Assembly: GCA_041319085.1 (NCBI GenBank)
Contig: CP101033.1
Coordinates: forward strand, 1,142,501 to 1,206,500
Reading direction: 5' to 3'
Length of the DNA stretch: 64,000 nucleotides
Source of the DNA: Aeromonas veronii
GTDB lineage: Bacteria > Pseudomonadota > Gammaproteobacteria > Enterobacterales > Aeromonadaceae
Positions 48,646 through 56,654 of the stretch are shown piece after piece; position 1 is the stretch's first letter; the number at the start of each line of letters is the position of its first letter. The notes under the pieces were generated by a model. It saw only the letters and a program-made list of their open reading frames with translations. It was not told where the DNA came from and ran no database searches. Position numbers and translations under genes: made by a program.

Positions 48646-49248
48646 TTACCGCTGGTGCAGGTCACCTTCGATGACCAGCACGGTATCCATCCCTGCCGCC
48701 TTGCCCGCCTCAAGCCCGATACGGGTATCTTCAAACACCAGACAGTTTGCCGGATTGGCGCCGAGCAGTTCGGCCACCCGTAAAAAGGTGTCGGGGTGCG
48801 GCTTGTGGTTGGTGACATCATCAGCGCTCACCACCACAGAGATATAGGCATCGAGCCCGGTACTCTTCAGGATGGAGTCCGCCTGACTGCGCGGTGAGCC
48901 GGTGCCAATCCCCATCTTCACCTTGCCGTGATAGTGCCTGACCAGCTCCCACATCTGGGGAAAGACGCTGACCTTGTCGATATGCGCCGTGTAGAGGGCA
49001 ATCTTGCGACGGGTAAAGGCCTCGACATCCACCGTCAGTCCCTGCTGCTCGGCCAGCATGGCGATTATCTTGCGGGTGGGAATGCCGCCGTACTGATAGA
49101 GCTGCTCCCGCTCGAAGGGGATGCCGAACTCGGCGCAGGTGAGCTCCCAGGCATCCAGATGAAGGGGCATGGAGTCCACCAAAGTGCCATCCATATCGAA
49201 AATCAGGGCATCGTAGTGATCAAACCCGTACTGCTCACGCTCGCTCAT
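48646..49248 (-). CDS. HAD-IA phosphatase, YqaB / beta-phosphoglucomutase-like
   Basis: 200 residues from ATG 49248 with GGAGCTCCC upstream. Motif I LIFDMDGTLVDSMPLHLDAW, cap start YGGIPTRKII, motif II GTGSPRSQA, Lys in NHKPHPDTF and motif IV VFEDTRIGLEAGKAAG. Similar to E. coli YqaB, which acts on fructose-1-phosphate and 6-phosphogluconate. Cytosolic; monocistronic. Confidence 0.9.
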   Translation of the reverse strand: MSEREQYGFDHYDALIFDMDGTLVDSMPLHLDAWELTCAEFGIPFEREQLYQYGGIPTRKIIAMLAEQQGLTVDVEAFTRRKIALYTAHIDKVSVFPQMWELVRHYHGKVKMGIGTGSPRSQADSILKSTGLDAYISVVVSADDVTNHKPHPDTFLRVAELLGANPANCLVFEDTRIGLEAGKAAGMDTVLVIEGDLHQR

Positions 49249-49710
49249 GGGAGCTCCTCGAATCAAATAGAGCAGGCTAGCAGAAACGGTCGGCGGTTTG
49301 TGGGATCTGCTTCATGGTTGGGCAGATGGTGGCCACCGTTTTTCTCTCTTGCTGATTTGGGCGACACGAATCCGTTCATTGCCGGATACTTTGGCATATC
49401 AGATCAGCGAGTCCGCTTATGACCTCGAACATATCCCGTGACTCCACCCCGCCGCAAGCGGCGAGGCTTCCCACTTCTTAGGCCGCTAACTGGAGCTATA
49501 TCCGGCTGCTGCAGAGCCTGCCAAGGGGGACGAGATGGCTCCCGCCGAATTGATGAATGTACGCACAAACGGCCTGCGGGCCACTTTTTGTGGTCGTGAG
49601 AGGAGCGTGCTCGGAATCAATGAAGGGGGCGTGAACGTGAATTAACGTGGAGATGGGTTCATAGAGGAGCGGGAGAAAAACTGGGGAGAGGTAAATTTCA
49701 GATACAAAAA
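49249..49710. other. Intergenic region with the orphan omega RNA copy
   Basis: No protein gene seen. Besides the omega RNA copy (49438-49490) it shows G-rich, poorly structured sequence up to the tRNA operon terminator. Confidence 0.6.
49438..49490 (-). ncRNA. Orphan inverted copy of the tnpB omega RNA end
   Basis: The reverse complement matches 48138-48190 at 51 of 53 positions, including the last codons and stop of tnpB and the whole hairpin. No tnpB lies upstream of it. The flanking sequence on the guide side differs (GGGATATGTTCGAGGTC read on the minus strand), so this copy would carry another guide. Whether it is transcribed is not visible. Confidence 0.75.
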
Positions 49711-49728
49711 AACCAGCGTGAGCTGGTT
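49711..49728 (-). terminator. Terminator of the tRNA operon
   Basis: AACCAGC-TCAC-GCTGGTT with seven T on the minus strand, 20 bases past tRNA-Leu. Confidence 0.88.
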
Positions 49729-49747
49729 TGTTTGGTACTGCTATTAA

Positions 49748-49831
49748 TGGTGCGGAAGGAGAGACTCGAACTCTCACGCCTAGGGCGCCAGAACCTAAAT
49801 CTGGTGCGTCTACCAATTTCGCCACTTCCGC
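49748..49831 (-). tRNA. tRNA-Leu (anticodon UAG)
   Basis: Acceptor GCGGAAG pairs with CTTCCGC, encoded CCA end, long variable arm, anticodon loop TTTAGGT giving UAG, T-loop GTTCGAGTC. Last gene of the operon. Confidence 0.95.
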
Positions 49832-49839
49832 AATATTAA

Positions 49840-49916
49840 TGGTGGCTATGACGGGATTCGAACCTGTGACCCCCGCATTATGAGTGCGATGCTCTAACCA
49901 ACTGAGCTACATAGCC
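49840..49916 (-). tRNA. tRNA-Met, elongator (CAU)
   Basis: 77 bases with CCA. Acceptor GGCTATG / CATAGCC, loop CTCATAA giving CAU. The acceptor stem fits an elongator and not an initiator tRNA. Three identical copies in the operon. Confidence 0.94.
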
Positions 49917-49952
49917 GTCTTGTGTTCAACGTGAGTCAAATACAAGTAAAAA

Positions 49953-50027
49953 TGGCTGGGGTACTAGGATTCGAACCTAGGGATGGCGAGATCAAAACCC
50001 GCTGCCTTACCGCTTGGCGATACCCCA
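49953..50027 (-). tRNA. tRNA-Gln (UUG)
   Basis: 75 bases with CCA. Acceptor TGGGGTA / TACCCCA, anticodon loop TTTTGAT giving UUG. One of four identical copies. Confidence 0.95.
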
Positions 50028-50060
50028 ACAGTCATGAGACTGGCAAAGAACTTTTAAAAA

Positions 50061-50135
50061 TGGCTGGGGTACTAGGATTCGAACCTAGGGATGGCGAGAT
50101 CAAAACCCGCTGCCTTACCGCTTGGCGATACCCCA
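50061..50135 (-). tRNA. tRNA-Gln (UUG)
   Basis: Identical to the copy at 49953. Confidence 0.95.
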
Positions 50136-50143
50136 ACTAAAGA

Positions 50144-50220
50144 TGGTGGCTATGACGGGATTCGAACCTGTGACCCCCGCATTATGAGTGCGATGCTCTA
50201 ACCAACTGAGCTACATAGCC
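50144..50220 (-). tRNA. tRNA-Met, elongator (CAU)
   Basis: Identical to the copy at 49840, and followed by the same spacer. Confidence 0.94.
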
Positions 50221-50256
50221 GTCTTGTGTTCAACGTGAGTCAAATACAAGTAAAAA

Positions 50257-50331
50257 TGGCTGGGGTACTAGGATTCGAACCTAGGGATGGCGAGATCAAA
50301 ACCCGCTGCCTTACCGCTTGGCGATACCCCA
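50257..50331 (-). tRNA. tRNA-Gln (UUG)
   Basis: Identical to the copy at 49953. The spacer to the next tRNA-Gln is 13 bases longer than in the other unit. Confidence 0.95.
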
Positions 50332-50377
50332 ACAGCGTTCCTCAACAGTCATGAGACTGGCAAAGAACTTTTAAAAA

Positions 50378-50452
50378 TGGCTGGGGTACTAGGATTCGAA
50401 CCTAGGGATGGCGAGATCAAAACCCGCTGCCTTACCGCTTGGCGATACCCCA
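50378..50452 (-). tRNA. tRNA-Gln (UUG)
   Basis: Identical to the copy at 49953. Confidence 0.95.
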
Positions 50453-50460
50453 ACTAGAGA

Positions 50461-50537
50461 TGGTGGCTATGACGGGATTCGAACCTGTGACCCCCGCATT
50501 ATGAGTGCGATGCTCTAACCAACTGAGCTACATAGCC
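50461..50537 (-). tRNA. tRNA-Met, elongator (CAU)
   Basis: First gene of the operon on the minus strand; identical to the other two Met copies. Confidence 0.94.
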
Positions 50538-50740
50538 AACCTTGCTTCCGGTGAGTCGTTACCTTGTCACCGTGCGGGCCGAATTATGCGTATCTGGCTC
50601 TGGGGCGTCAACCCTTTTTTTGCCAGAAAAACGCAATTTGAGTGCGTTTGACCAGTTATTGGCCTCTGTTGCGCAAAAGCCCAACAATCTGGTTTTTTTT
50701 AAGACATTGCCATTATTGCCCGGACAATGGCAGATAAAAA

Positions 50741-50764
50741 ACAGGCCAGCAAATGCTGGCCTGT
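50741..50764 (-). terminator. Terminator between the integrase and the tRNA operon
   Basis: ACAGGCCAGC-ATTT-GCTGGCCTGT with T6 on the minus strand. It would end a minus-strand gene coming from the right, of which only the last codons may remain (50772-50834). Confidence 0.82.
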
Positions 50765-50771
50765 CATGGGA

Positions 50772-50834
50772 TCAGACGTTGAACAGGAAGTTGGTCTTGA
50801 GTGAGTCTCTCTTCGTGTCATGAGGTCTCACCCT
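50772..50834 (-). pseudogene. Possible 3' remnant of a gene cut by the integrative element
   Basis: An open stretch of 20 codons ending HDTKRDSLKTNFLFNV and TGA, eight bases before a strong terminator on the same strand. It has no start of its own, and the sequence to its right turns AT-rich where the integrative element begins. Could be the C-terminus of a gene whose body now lies beyond the element. The family is not recognised. Confidence 0.35.
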
Positions 50835-50981
50835 TTATTTAAATCTATTTATTATCAATAAATTAAATTGTTTTTTGTCTCGCGACGTTTCAGGTGGAAT
50901 CACTGGTAGTCAGGTATTTTGTGTACGCAGTTGCGTACTCAAAATGCTATTGTGTACACAGCTTGAACAAAGGGGGCTAGG

Positions 50982-52250
50982 GTGGCGCTTAAGACAGATC
51001 GGGAAATCGCCAGTTTGAAGGCGGAGGATGGTCAACGGCAGGTGGTTGCTGTGGCTAGTGGTGCTGGTGGTGGGTTGTGTATCGAGGTTCGCAGTGGTGG
51101 GCGCTCTAAAACATGGCTTTACCGTTATCGTATCAATAATAAGGCCCGAAAATTCACATTGGGCTCTTACCCGGCAATGAGCTTGGCAACTGCGCGGGTT
51201 GAGCACGGTAAGGCTGTTGCTTTGGTTAAGGCAGGAGAAGATCCTGCGGCTGTTGCCAAAGCATCCAAAGTGAAGCGGTCTGCTATGCCGACATTTGATG
51301 CGTTTTTTGAAGAGTGGTTGGAGTGGAAGCAAGTTGCCAAGCCTGCCCGAGCATCTACCGTTGAAGCCTACCGTCATACTCACCGACTATATATAAGCAA
51401 AGCCATTGGTCGTCTGTTACTGAAAGATGTGACGCGAGCAGTGTTGTTTGCTCACTTATCTAAGGTTCGAGGGCGCAGCATACAGGCTGCGCGAAAGGCA
51501 CTGACTATCTGTGCTCAGATGCTAGATCATGCTGTGAACCTAGAATTGCTCGAACTGAATCCAGCTCGAACCATTAAGCCATCAACAATTGGGGCTGAGG
51601 CGCCACCTCCTCGTCAACGTTGGCTTTGTCGTGAGGAAGTCGCTTCTTTTTGGCAAGGGCTATCAGAAGGAGGGTTCCATCCATCTCAGTCAAACTGTTT
51701 ACGTTTGATTTTGTTAACTGGTGTTCGCCGTGGAGAAGCTACGGGCATGACCTGGGAGCAAGTTATTGGCAACAAATGGATCATTCCTGCCAGTAATACC
51801 AAGAATGGTAAAGAGCATGCGGTCACGCTTCATAAGATGTCTCTAGAGATCCTTGCTCATCAACGAGCTATTAGCAGTGGCAGTCCTTGGGTTTTTGAGG
51901 CAATAAGAGAACACGAAGCTGGACAAGGTCATATTGATGGCAATGCCCTTCGTTGGGTGATAAATAAGGTAAAGTCTATTTCTATGGCACAAAGTGAGCC
52001 ATTCACCGTCCATGATTTACGGCGTAGCTTTGCTAGCTGTTGTGCAGAGTATTTGGATGCAAATGAAAGTGTGATTGAACTTGCTCTTAATCACAGCAAG
52101 CGAGATCGTCTCGTTGCTACTTATCAAGCGGGTAAACGTGCGGAACAGGTAGCTCGGCTTTTTGAACAATGGGGTGAGTATATTGAAAGACTCACAACAA
52201 CAGAAAATATAATCCCAGACAATGTTGTTACTATAAACTTCAGGAAATAG
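50982..52250 (+). CDS. Tyrosine-type integrase (P4 family)
   Basis: 422 residues from GTG 50982, with AGGGGG upstream. N-terminal DUF4102-type arm-binding domain (ggLCIEVRSGGRSKTWLYRYR, KFTLGSYPAMSLATAR), SAM-like core-binding domain, and catalytic domain with Arg in LTGVRRGEATGM, His-x-x-Arg in TVHDLRRSFAS, a second His in LNHSKRDRL and Tyr in VATYQAG. Intact. It drives integration of the element; the attachment site was not identified, and the upstream region has an inverted repeat around GTGTACGCAGTTGCGTAC. Confidence 0.94.
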   Translation: MALKTDREIASLKAEDGQRQVVAVASGAGGGLCIEVRSGGRSKTWLYRYRINNKARKFTLGSYPAMSLATARVEHGKAVALVKAGEDPAAVAKASKVKRSAMPTFDAFFEEWLEWKQVAKPARASTVEAYRHTHRLYISKAIGRLLLKDVTRAVLFAHLSKVRGRSIQAARKALTICAQMLDHAVNLELLELNPARTIKPSTIGAEAPPPRQRWLCREEVASFWQGLSEGGFHPSQSNCLRLILLTGVRRGEATGMTWEQVIGNKWIIPASNTKNGKEHAVTLHKMSLEILAHQRAISSGSPWVFEAIREHEAGQGHIDGNALRWVINKVKSISMAQSEPFTVHDLRRSFASCCAEYLDANESVIELALNHSKRDRLVATYQAGKRAEQVARLFEQWGEYIERLTTTENIIPDNVVTINFRK

Positions 52251-52345
52251 ATGCCATTGATAAATTACATCAGTTATATTTGAGGCTATTATGGTTCATG
52301 ATTAATGTGAGGAAGTTTAGTTGCCAGTATTGGAACTATGGTTAA

Positions 52346-52383
52346 ATACGGCAAGGAAACTAATTGGCGTTTCCTTGCCGTAT
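52346..52383. terminator. Terminator between the integrase and the convergent hypothetical gene
   Basis: Perfect 15-bp stem ATACGGCAAGGAAAC / GTTTCCTTGCCGTAT, loop of eight, followed by TTTTTG. Confidence 0.9.
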
Positions 52384-52396
52384 TTTTGTAGAAAGT

Positions 52397-53368
52397 TCAA
52401 GTTCTAGTTCTAGTTTTAGTTATCTCATCATACTCAGCTCTGATAAGTGCTTCAACAATCGCATTCTTATTCTCACCTTTAGCACGACTGAGTTCATCAA
52501 GAATTTTACCAATATCATTTCTCATGTTAATGCTGTATTGTTTCTTTTCCTTGTTATTTTCTCTGTATTTACACTGGTCCCATGCTTTTTTCATGGTGAC
52601 AAATATAAAATTGGACTTGTCTTCATTAAAAGAATAAAGCACGTCAAAGAATGAAATTATATCATCTGTTAAGTGTTTTGAATTTGGCAGGGTTAGTGAT
52701 CTATACCCAAGGTTTTTTCTGTATAAATATTCACATAGCCATTCTGTTTTAGTATCTCTGTATTTTTCAAACCAATTTACCAATTTCTTATTTATAATGA
52801 CACGGCGTGCATCATCTTTTATTGCATTATTTATTCTTGCTTTATCACTTTTGCTGACTTTCAACCTGTTAATTAAGCAAACTATTTTTTGCTTGGTTGC
52901 CTCTTCAATCACAATATTTCCCATGCCAGTGATCTGTTTGGCATTGTTGATATTGCTAGCAGGCATAAAAGTTAACTCAAAGTCATCATAGCATTGGTTG
53001 TCATCTAGTGGTTTACTAATCAAGTGTTCTAGTTGGCGCCATATATAAAAAATTGTTCTATTATCCTTTTCATTCAGCCAGATGTAATCTTCTTTTGTAA
53101 GACATTTTTCATTGAATTCATTTTTAATGATTTCAATAAGCCTATTGAGTCCATATGAATCACTGCATTTTATTGGATGCTGTGAAATGAAGTGTTGGCA
53201 TGGGGGCATGTTCACCAAAGTGGTTAATTGGCGTTCCAATTCTGTGCGACAAGGCGTCCGCTCACTTGGGACATCGTTTATTTCACATACGCTGTACCAT
53301 ACATAGTCTGAAAATATTTCATCTCTTAACTGAAGCGTAATTATTTTGTCACGTAATGTATTTGGCAT
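52397..53368 (-). CDS. Hypothetical protein with a ribbon-helix-helix-like C-terminus
   Basis: 323 residues from ATG 53368 (GAGAGAGAGC upstream). Strongly AT-rich, unlike core genes. No signal peptide or membrane segment. The last 45 residues (KQYSINMRNDIGKILDEL, ENKNAIVEALIRAEYDE) resemble a CopG-type ribbon-helix-helix DNA-binding unit; the rest (a charged helical body) is not recognised. May be a regulator or an accessory protein of the element. Confidence 0.65.
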   Translation of the reverse strand: MPNTLRDKIITLQLRDEIFSDYVWYSVCEINDVPSERTPCRTELERQLTTLVNMPPCQHFISQHPIKCSDSYGLNRLIEIIKNEFNEKCLTKEDYIWLNEKDNRTIFYIWRQLEHLISKPLDDNQCYDDFELTFMPASNINNAKQITGMGNIVIEEATKQKIVCLINRLKVSKSDKARINNAIKDDARRVIINKKLVNWFEKYRDTKTEWLCEYLYRKNLGYRSLTLPNSKHLTDDIISFFDVLYSFNEDKSNFIFVTMKKAWDQCKYRENNKEKKQYSINMRNDIGKILDELSRAKGENKNAIVEALIRAEYDEITKTRTRT

Positions 53369-53653
53369 ATTGCTCTCTCTCAAAAACTACATTGTAGTGT
53401 TTAATGAGTATTTTTGTGTATCTTAAATGGAGTTTTTTGTGATGGTTTTCACGAGTTTTTTAGGTATTGATAATCTCTCTTGATTTCAGCCATTATCGTG
53501 AGCATAGCCCTCTATAGGCTTGGTATGAGTAGATTGCGTTAGAGGTGGTGAGCAGCCAAGACAGTGAGCAGGCCATATGAGATGTAACCCGGCTCCATAC
53601 GTAAACTATTACGGTGTTGCTCCAGCTATGAACCAATAGCGGGAGAGCAAGCC

Positions 53654-53842
53654 ATGAAACTCATTAAACTGAAAGACGTTACCGAAATGACCACGTTGTC
53701 CAAAGCCACAATTTATCGTTTGATAAAGCAAGGTTCATTCCCTCGTCAAATTTCTTTGGGGCCAAGAGCTGTGGCGTGGCGGTTAAGTGATGTCATCGCC
53801 TGGATTGAGAACAGGTCCTGGAGTAGCTTCGTGTCGATGTAA
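53654..53842 (+). CDS. AlpA-family phage transcriptional regulator
   Basis: 62 residues, MerR-like HTH with MTTLSKATIYRLIKQGSFP and the closing WRLSDVIAWIENR. AlpA proteins in P4-like and PICI satellites activate excision or the early operon. GGGAGAGCAAGCC upstream. Points in the same direction as the replication gene downstream. Confidence 0.93.
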   Translation: MKLIKLKDVTEMTTLSKATIYRLIKQGSFPRQISLGPRAVAWRLSDVIAWIENRSWSSFVSM

Positions 53843-54258
53843 TAACTCAAGAGTATGTTGTCGTCTATGAATGAAGGTATTCACGTAGCACTTAAGCAAA
53901 AAGAACTGAGGATGCCGAGAGTTTTTAACCTCTATCTATTCGGTATATGTAATATACCTACCAACACGTTCTGCTATATACCTACCAACACGTTCTGCTA
54001 TACCAGCAGCCCTACACGGGAATATCAGCCACACTAAGTGGCTATTGACCTGTACAGCCTAAGCAGCATTGCTCAGGCTTGACTCAATGGGTATGTCCGC
54101 TAGGGCTACATACCCTCTGCACTGACGTCCTACTGTAATAAATTACATCATCCACTTAATGGATGAGTGGACTTGTACGGCCACTCTTGACCCATCTACA
54201 AAATCTACATGCATTAAACAGGCATGGGGCTAACCATACCTACCGAAAAGGAGGCGAG
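53843..54258. other. Repeat-rich non-coding region, possible replication origin
   Basis: 416 bases with no convincing gene. It holds a 24-bp tandem repeat (53952-54002), an inverted repeat GGGTATGT...ACATACCC (54089-54115) and another around 54057-54080. Directly upstream of a replication-type gene. Confidence 0.5.
53952..54002 (+). repeat. 24-bp tandem repeat, iteron-like
   Basis: ATATACCTACCAACACGTTC... occurs at 53952-53975 and 53976-53999 without mismatch, and a third copy begins. Upstream of a Gp2/YfjJ-like gene, it may be a binding site of the replication protein. Confidence 0.75.
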
Positions 54259-54939
54259 ATGAATTCAACGTTGGGCTACCAGCTTAGCCCTGAGGAGCTT
54301 AATAACCTGCTTGCAGCAGCTGAGCATCGTTATGGGAGTGTTTCACCTTATTACTTAACCAAGTTGTCACAGGTCATTACCGGCTGCTTGGATATATATC
54401 CACGTGTGTTTGCCGTACGTGTTGATTTACGTTTGCCACAAACTAATTGGCCGGAGGCGCCTGATATCCCACTGTGCTTTCCTCGGCAGGACTCAGCGGT
54501 AATTACACGTTTCTTTGGTGCACTTAAAAGCCAATTGGTAGCGGACCACTACCGTAAAGACAGGCGAGGACAACCTGCCTTTCCTGCATATATCTGGGTG
54601 CGTGAGCAGGACTCGAGTGCGAGTCAGCATTACCACGTGGTGCTGCTTTTTAATAAAGACATTTATGCGTTCTTGGGAGATTACCATAATGCTGAGAGCG
54701 ACAATATGGCTATTAGAATACAGCGTGCTTGGTGTAGTGCCCTTGGGCTTACCTACCCGGACTATGCGTCTTTAGTGCATTTTCCGAAGAGCCCTGCGTA
54801 CGTATTTGACCGCCGTGCTGCAACGATACATTCCCCTGTGTTTCGCGAGTTTTTATTGCGAGCTGCTTATTTAGCGAAGACCAGAACAAAGGTTCCCGGT
54901 CAGCGTAATTTTGGTAGTAGTCAACCTTTTGTAAAGTAA
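54259..54939 (+). CDS. Inovirus Gp2 / YfjJ-family replication-type protein
   Basis: 226 residues from ATG 54259; AAGGAGGCG gives a strong ribosome site and excludes the longer open frame. Central features PRVFAVRVDLRLP, YIWVREQDSSASQHYHVVLL (His-x-His, as in rolling-circle-like initiators) and HFPKSPAYVFDRR fit the YagK/YfjJ C-terminal domain family, found in filamentous phage and P4-like islands. Probably starts replication of the excised element. Followed after 10 bases by another island gene. Confidence 0.75.
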   Translation: MNSTLGYQLSPEELNNLLAAAEHRYGSVSPYYLTKLSQVITGCLDIYPRVFAVRVDLRLPQTNWPEAPDIPLCFPRQDSAVITRFFGALKSQLVADHYRKDRRGQPAFPAYIWVREQDSSASQHYHVVLLFNKDIYAFLGDYHNAESDNMAIRIQRAWCSALGLTYPDYASLVHFPKSPAYVFDRRAATIHSPVFREFLLRAAYLAKTRTKVPGQRNFGSSQPFVK

Positions 54940-54949
54940 GGAGAGTAAG

Positions 54950-55600
54950 ATGACGGAAATTAACAAGAGTGAAGTAGTAGGCGAAAACGCACAGCCAGAG
55001 TTTGAACAGTATGTGCATACACCTACAGTTTGTGGTTATTCGGCGCATTATGATCTAAAGCCTGTCCTGACTAAGGAGCTTCTAAGGCAATTGTGGTGGG
55101 GGGCGACTGACCCAGTATCGGCGCGTTATGCGGTTAGCTTGGAAATCTATTTCGGTGCCCGGCATTTTAATGATGTTTGTATTGCGACAGAGTGGCTAGC
55201 AACCTCGCTGGCATCGAGTACCGAGACTCGAGCTTTATTTAAAGAGTTGGAGTGTGTTGTCTGTCGTGTGAGTCGCTCTCACGACATGACGTTGGTGCGT
55301 ATGGTCTTCTTATTCAGTAACTGTAAACATGCGGCAAGGCCTGAGTGGTTTGCCTATCGAGTGGCAGAATACTGGCGTGAGTGTATCTTGCGGCGCTTTC
55401 GTTTCTGCAAAGAAGTAGAGCGGCTTCCTATGGAGCCAGGTTTGGGGCGTGTGGCGTACCACTGCATCGACCAAGAGGACACTGCCTTAACCGTATTTGA
55501 ATGGCTAATGAGTGGCCACCGGCTATACGGTGATAACGCTGCACAGGCGGAGTATTTCTGCGGTCGTCACATCAAAAAGCAGGAGTCGGGCTATTTTTAA
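54950..55600 (+). CDS. Island hypothetical protein
   Basis: 216 residues with AAGGAGAG upstream, likely in one operon with the Gp2-like gene. Soluble; Cys- and His-containing stretches (ECVVCRVSRSHDMTLVRMVF, YFCGRHIKKQ). No known motif. The operon ends in a strong hairpin at 55614. Confidence 0.6.
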   Translation: MTEINKSEVVGENAQPEFEQYVHTPTVCGYSAHYDLKPVLTKELLRQLWWGATDPVSARYAVSLEIYFGARHFNDVCIATEWLATSLASSTETRALFKELECVVCRVSRSHDMTLVRMVFLFSNCKHAARPEWFAYRVAEYWRECILRRFRFCKEVERLPMEPGLGRVAYHCIDQEDTALTVFEWLMSGHRLYGDNAAQAEYFCGRHIKKQESGYF

Positions 55601-55613
55601 GTCCTTGTTGCAG

Positions 55614-55633
55614 GAGGGAGCCAAGGCTCCCTC
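55614..55633 (+). terminator. Terminator after the replication genes
   Basis: GAGGGAGCC-AA-GGCTCCCTC followed by TTTT. Confidence 0.87.
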
Positions 55634-55670
55634 TTTTATTCACGTTCTTATTTGGGACATCATAAAGCCC

Positions 55671-56588
55671 TTAACTCTCGCGCAAATCCGGGCTTCGGAG
55701 CTTGAAGATGCAGCCCTTGGCTACCAACTCGTCCCGGTTTGCCAGCACCAGCGGGTAGAGCAGCGGATACTGTTCGTGATCGCCGTTATAGCTCACTTGC
55801 ATGCGCTCCAGCGCGTAATGCATCAAAGGGATGCGCTGGTTGAGCAGCAGCTTGCCATCCGGCATGGCATAGTCACTGGCAATGATGGCCTGTTGTCCTG
55901 CGCTGAGGGTTGGATTGGGGATGACCACCGCAGTGACCTGGGTGTTCCACTCAAGGTCCTGATCCCGGCCGTGAGGGGAGGTATCCAGTAGCTCAGGTTC
56001 CCCACGAAACCGGCTCATCACAAAATCCAGATATACCCCTTTCTTCTCGCAGTATGCGCGCACGTGCCAGCGGATCCCGTCATAGACCAGGGTGTGGGGC
56101 ACGATATTGCGGCCGCTCTGCTCCTCTGAGCTGAGGGATACGTAATCGACATCGACCCGCAACTGACCGCGAGCCGCTTGCACCAGACCCCGCACAATCT
56201 TGGGGTCGATATGACGGTTGGGTACATCCAAGATCTCGATATGGCCGTAGCGCAAATCCATCAGCGGCAGGGTCAACAGCCCCGCTTCATGTTGGCGTTG
56301 GTGCTGTTTTTCACGATGTAACAGCATCAGGTACTCATCTACTTTTCCTTCACTAAATCGCGGCACGAATTGCTCGGTGGGCTTGTATCCCTTCAGGCTT
56401 CGGTCATAGATCAACCCTACTGGTGAGTAGTAGGTCAGGTAGTGATTGATATCCCGTGATGCTTGCTGGCGGCCGATATTGAAGGCTGTCATTAGGTGAT
56501 TGGTGGTCAGCCGTCCTTCCCATTGCAACACGATCTCTAGCAGGCGAAAGCGTAGGGTCTGATCCCAAGTGAGCTCTCTGGGGGCCAT
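55671..56588 (-). CDS. WYL-domain regulator, BrxR/CapW-like
   Basis: 305 residues from ATG 56588, which has GGAG five bases upstream; an ATG at 56609 would add seven residues. N-terminal winged HTH (ILQWEGRLTT... FNIGRQQASRDINHYL), a WYL domain at about 130-200 (VDYVSLSSEE, PHTLVYDGIRWHVRAYCEKK) and a WCX-type C-terminus. BrxR/CapW proteins repress BREX, CBASS and other defence genes until infection. It is transcribed away from the cargo genes; an AGTATA-N9-TATACT palindrome lies just upstream. Confidence 0.88.
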   Translation of the reverse strand: MAPRELTWDQTLRFRLLEIVLQWEGRLTTNHLMTAFNIGRQQASRDINHYLTYYSPVGLIYDRSLKGYKPTEQFVPRFSEGKVDEYLMLLHREKQHQRQHEAGLLTLPLMDLRYGHIEILDVPNRHIDPKIVRGLVQAARGQLRVDVDYVSLSSEEQSGRNIVPHTLVYDGIRWHVRAYCEKKGVYLDFVMSRFRGEPELLDTSPHGRDQDLEWNTQVTAVVIPNPTLSAGQQAIIASDYAMPDGKLLLNQRIPLMHYALERMQVSYNGDHEQYPLLYPLVLANRDELVAKGCIFKLRSPDLRES

Positions 56589-56633
56589 ATGTGCTCCAAA
56601 ATGCGACATGTGTATGTAACCAGTATCGGCATG

Positions 56634-56654
56634 AGTATACAGGCGACATATACT
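56634..56654. promoter_or_regulatory. Palindromic operator candidate upstream of the WYL gene
   Basis: AGTATA-N9-TATACT, 46 bases before the WYL start. GCGACAT also occurs twice here (56603 and 56643) as a direct repeat. Size and position suit a dimeric regulator controlling itself and possibly the divergent genes. Confidence 0.5.

Larger units (their letters stand above)
49840..50452 (-). repeat. Tandem duplication of a Met-Gln-Gln tRNA unit
   Basis: Units 49840-50135 and 50144-50452 have the same three tRNAs and nearly identical spacers; the second has a 13-base insertion between its Gln genes. The operon order on the minus strand is Met, Gln, Gln, Met, Gln, Gln, Met, Leu, similar in content to the E. 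coli metT operon. Confidence 0.88.

Noticed and set aside
49922..50140. 72-residue ORF containing [17 protein letters not shown] twice
   Set aside because: It is the antisense of two tRNA-Gln genes and their spacers; the internal repeat is the tRNA duplication.
50542..50823. 93-residue plus-strand ORF between the tRNA operon and the integrase
   Set aside because: It runs through a minus-strand terminator and has no ribosome site; probably chance.
53952..54002. 24-bp repeat considered as a CRISPR array
   Set aside because: The copies are directly adjacent without spacers; an iteron is more likely.
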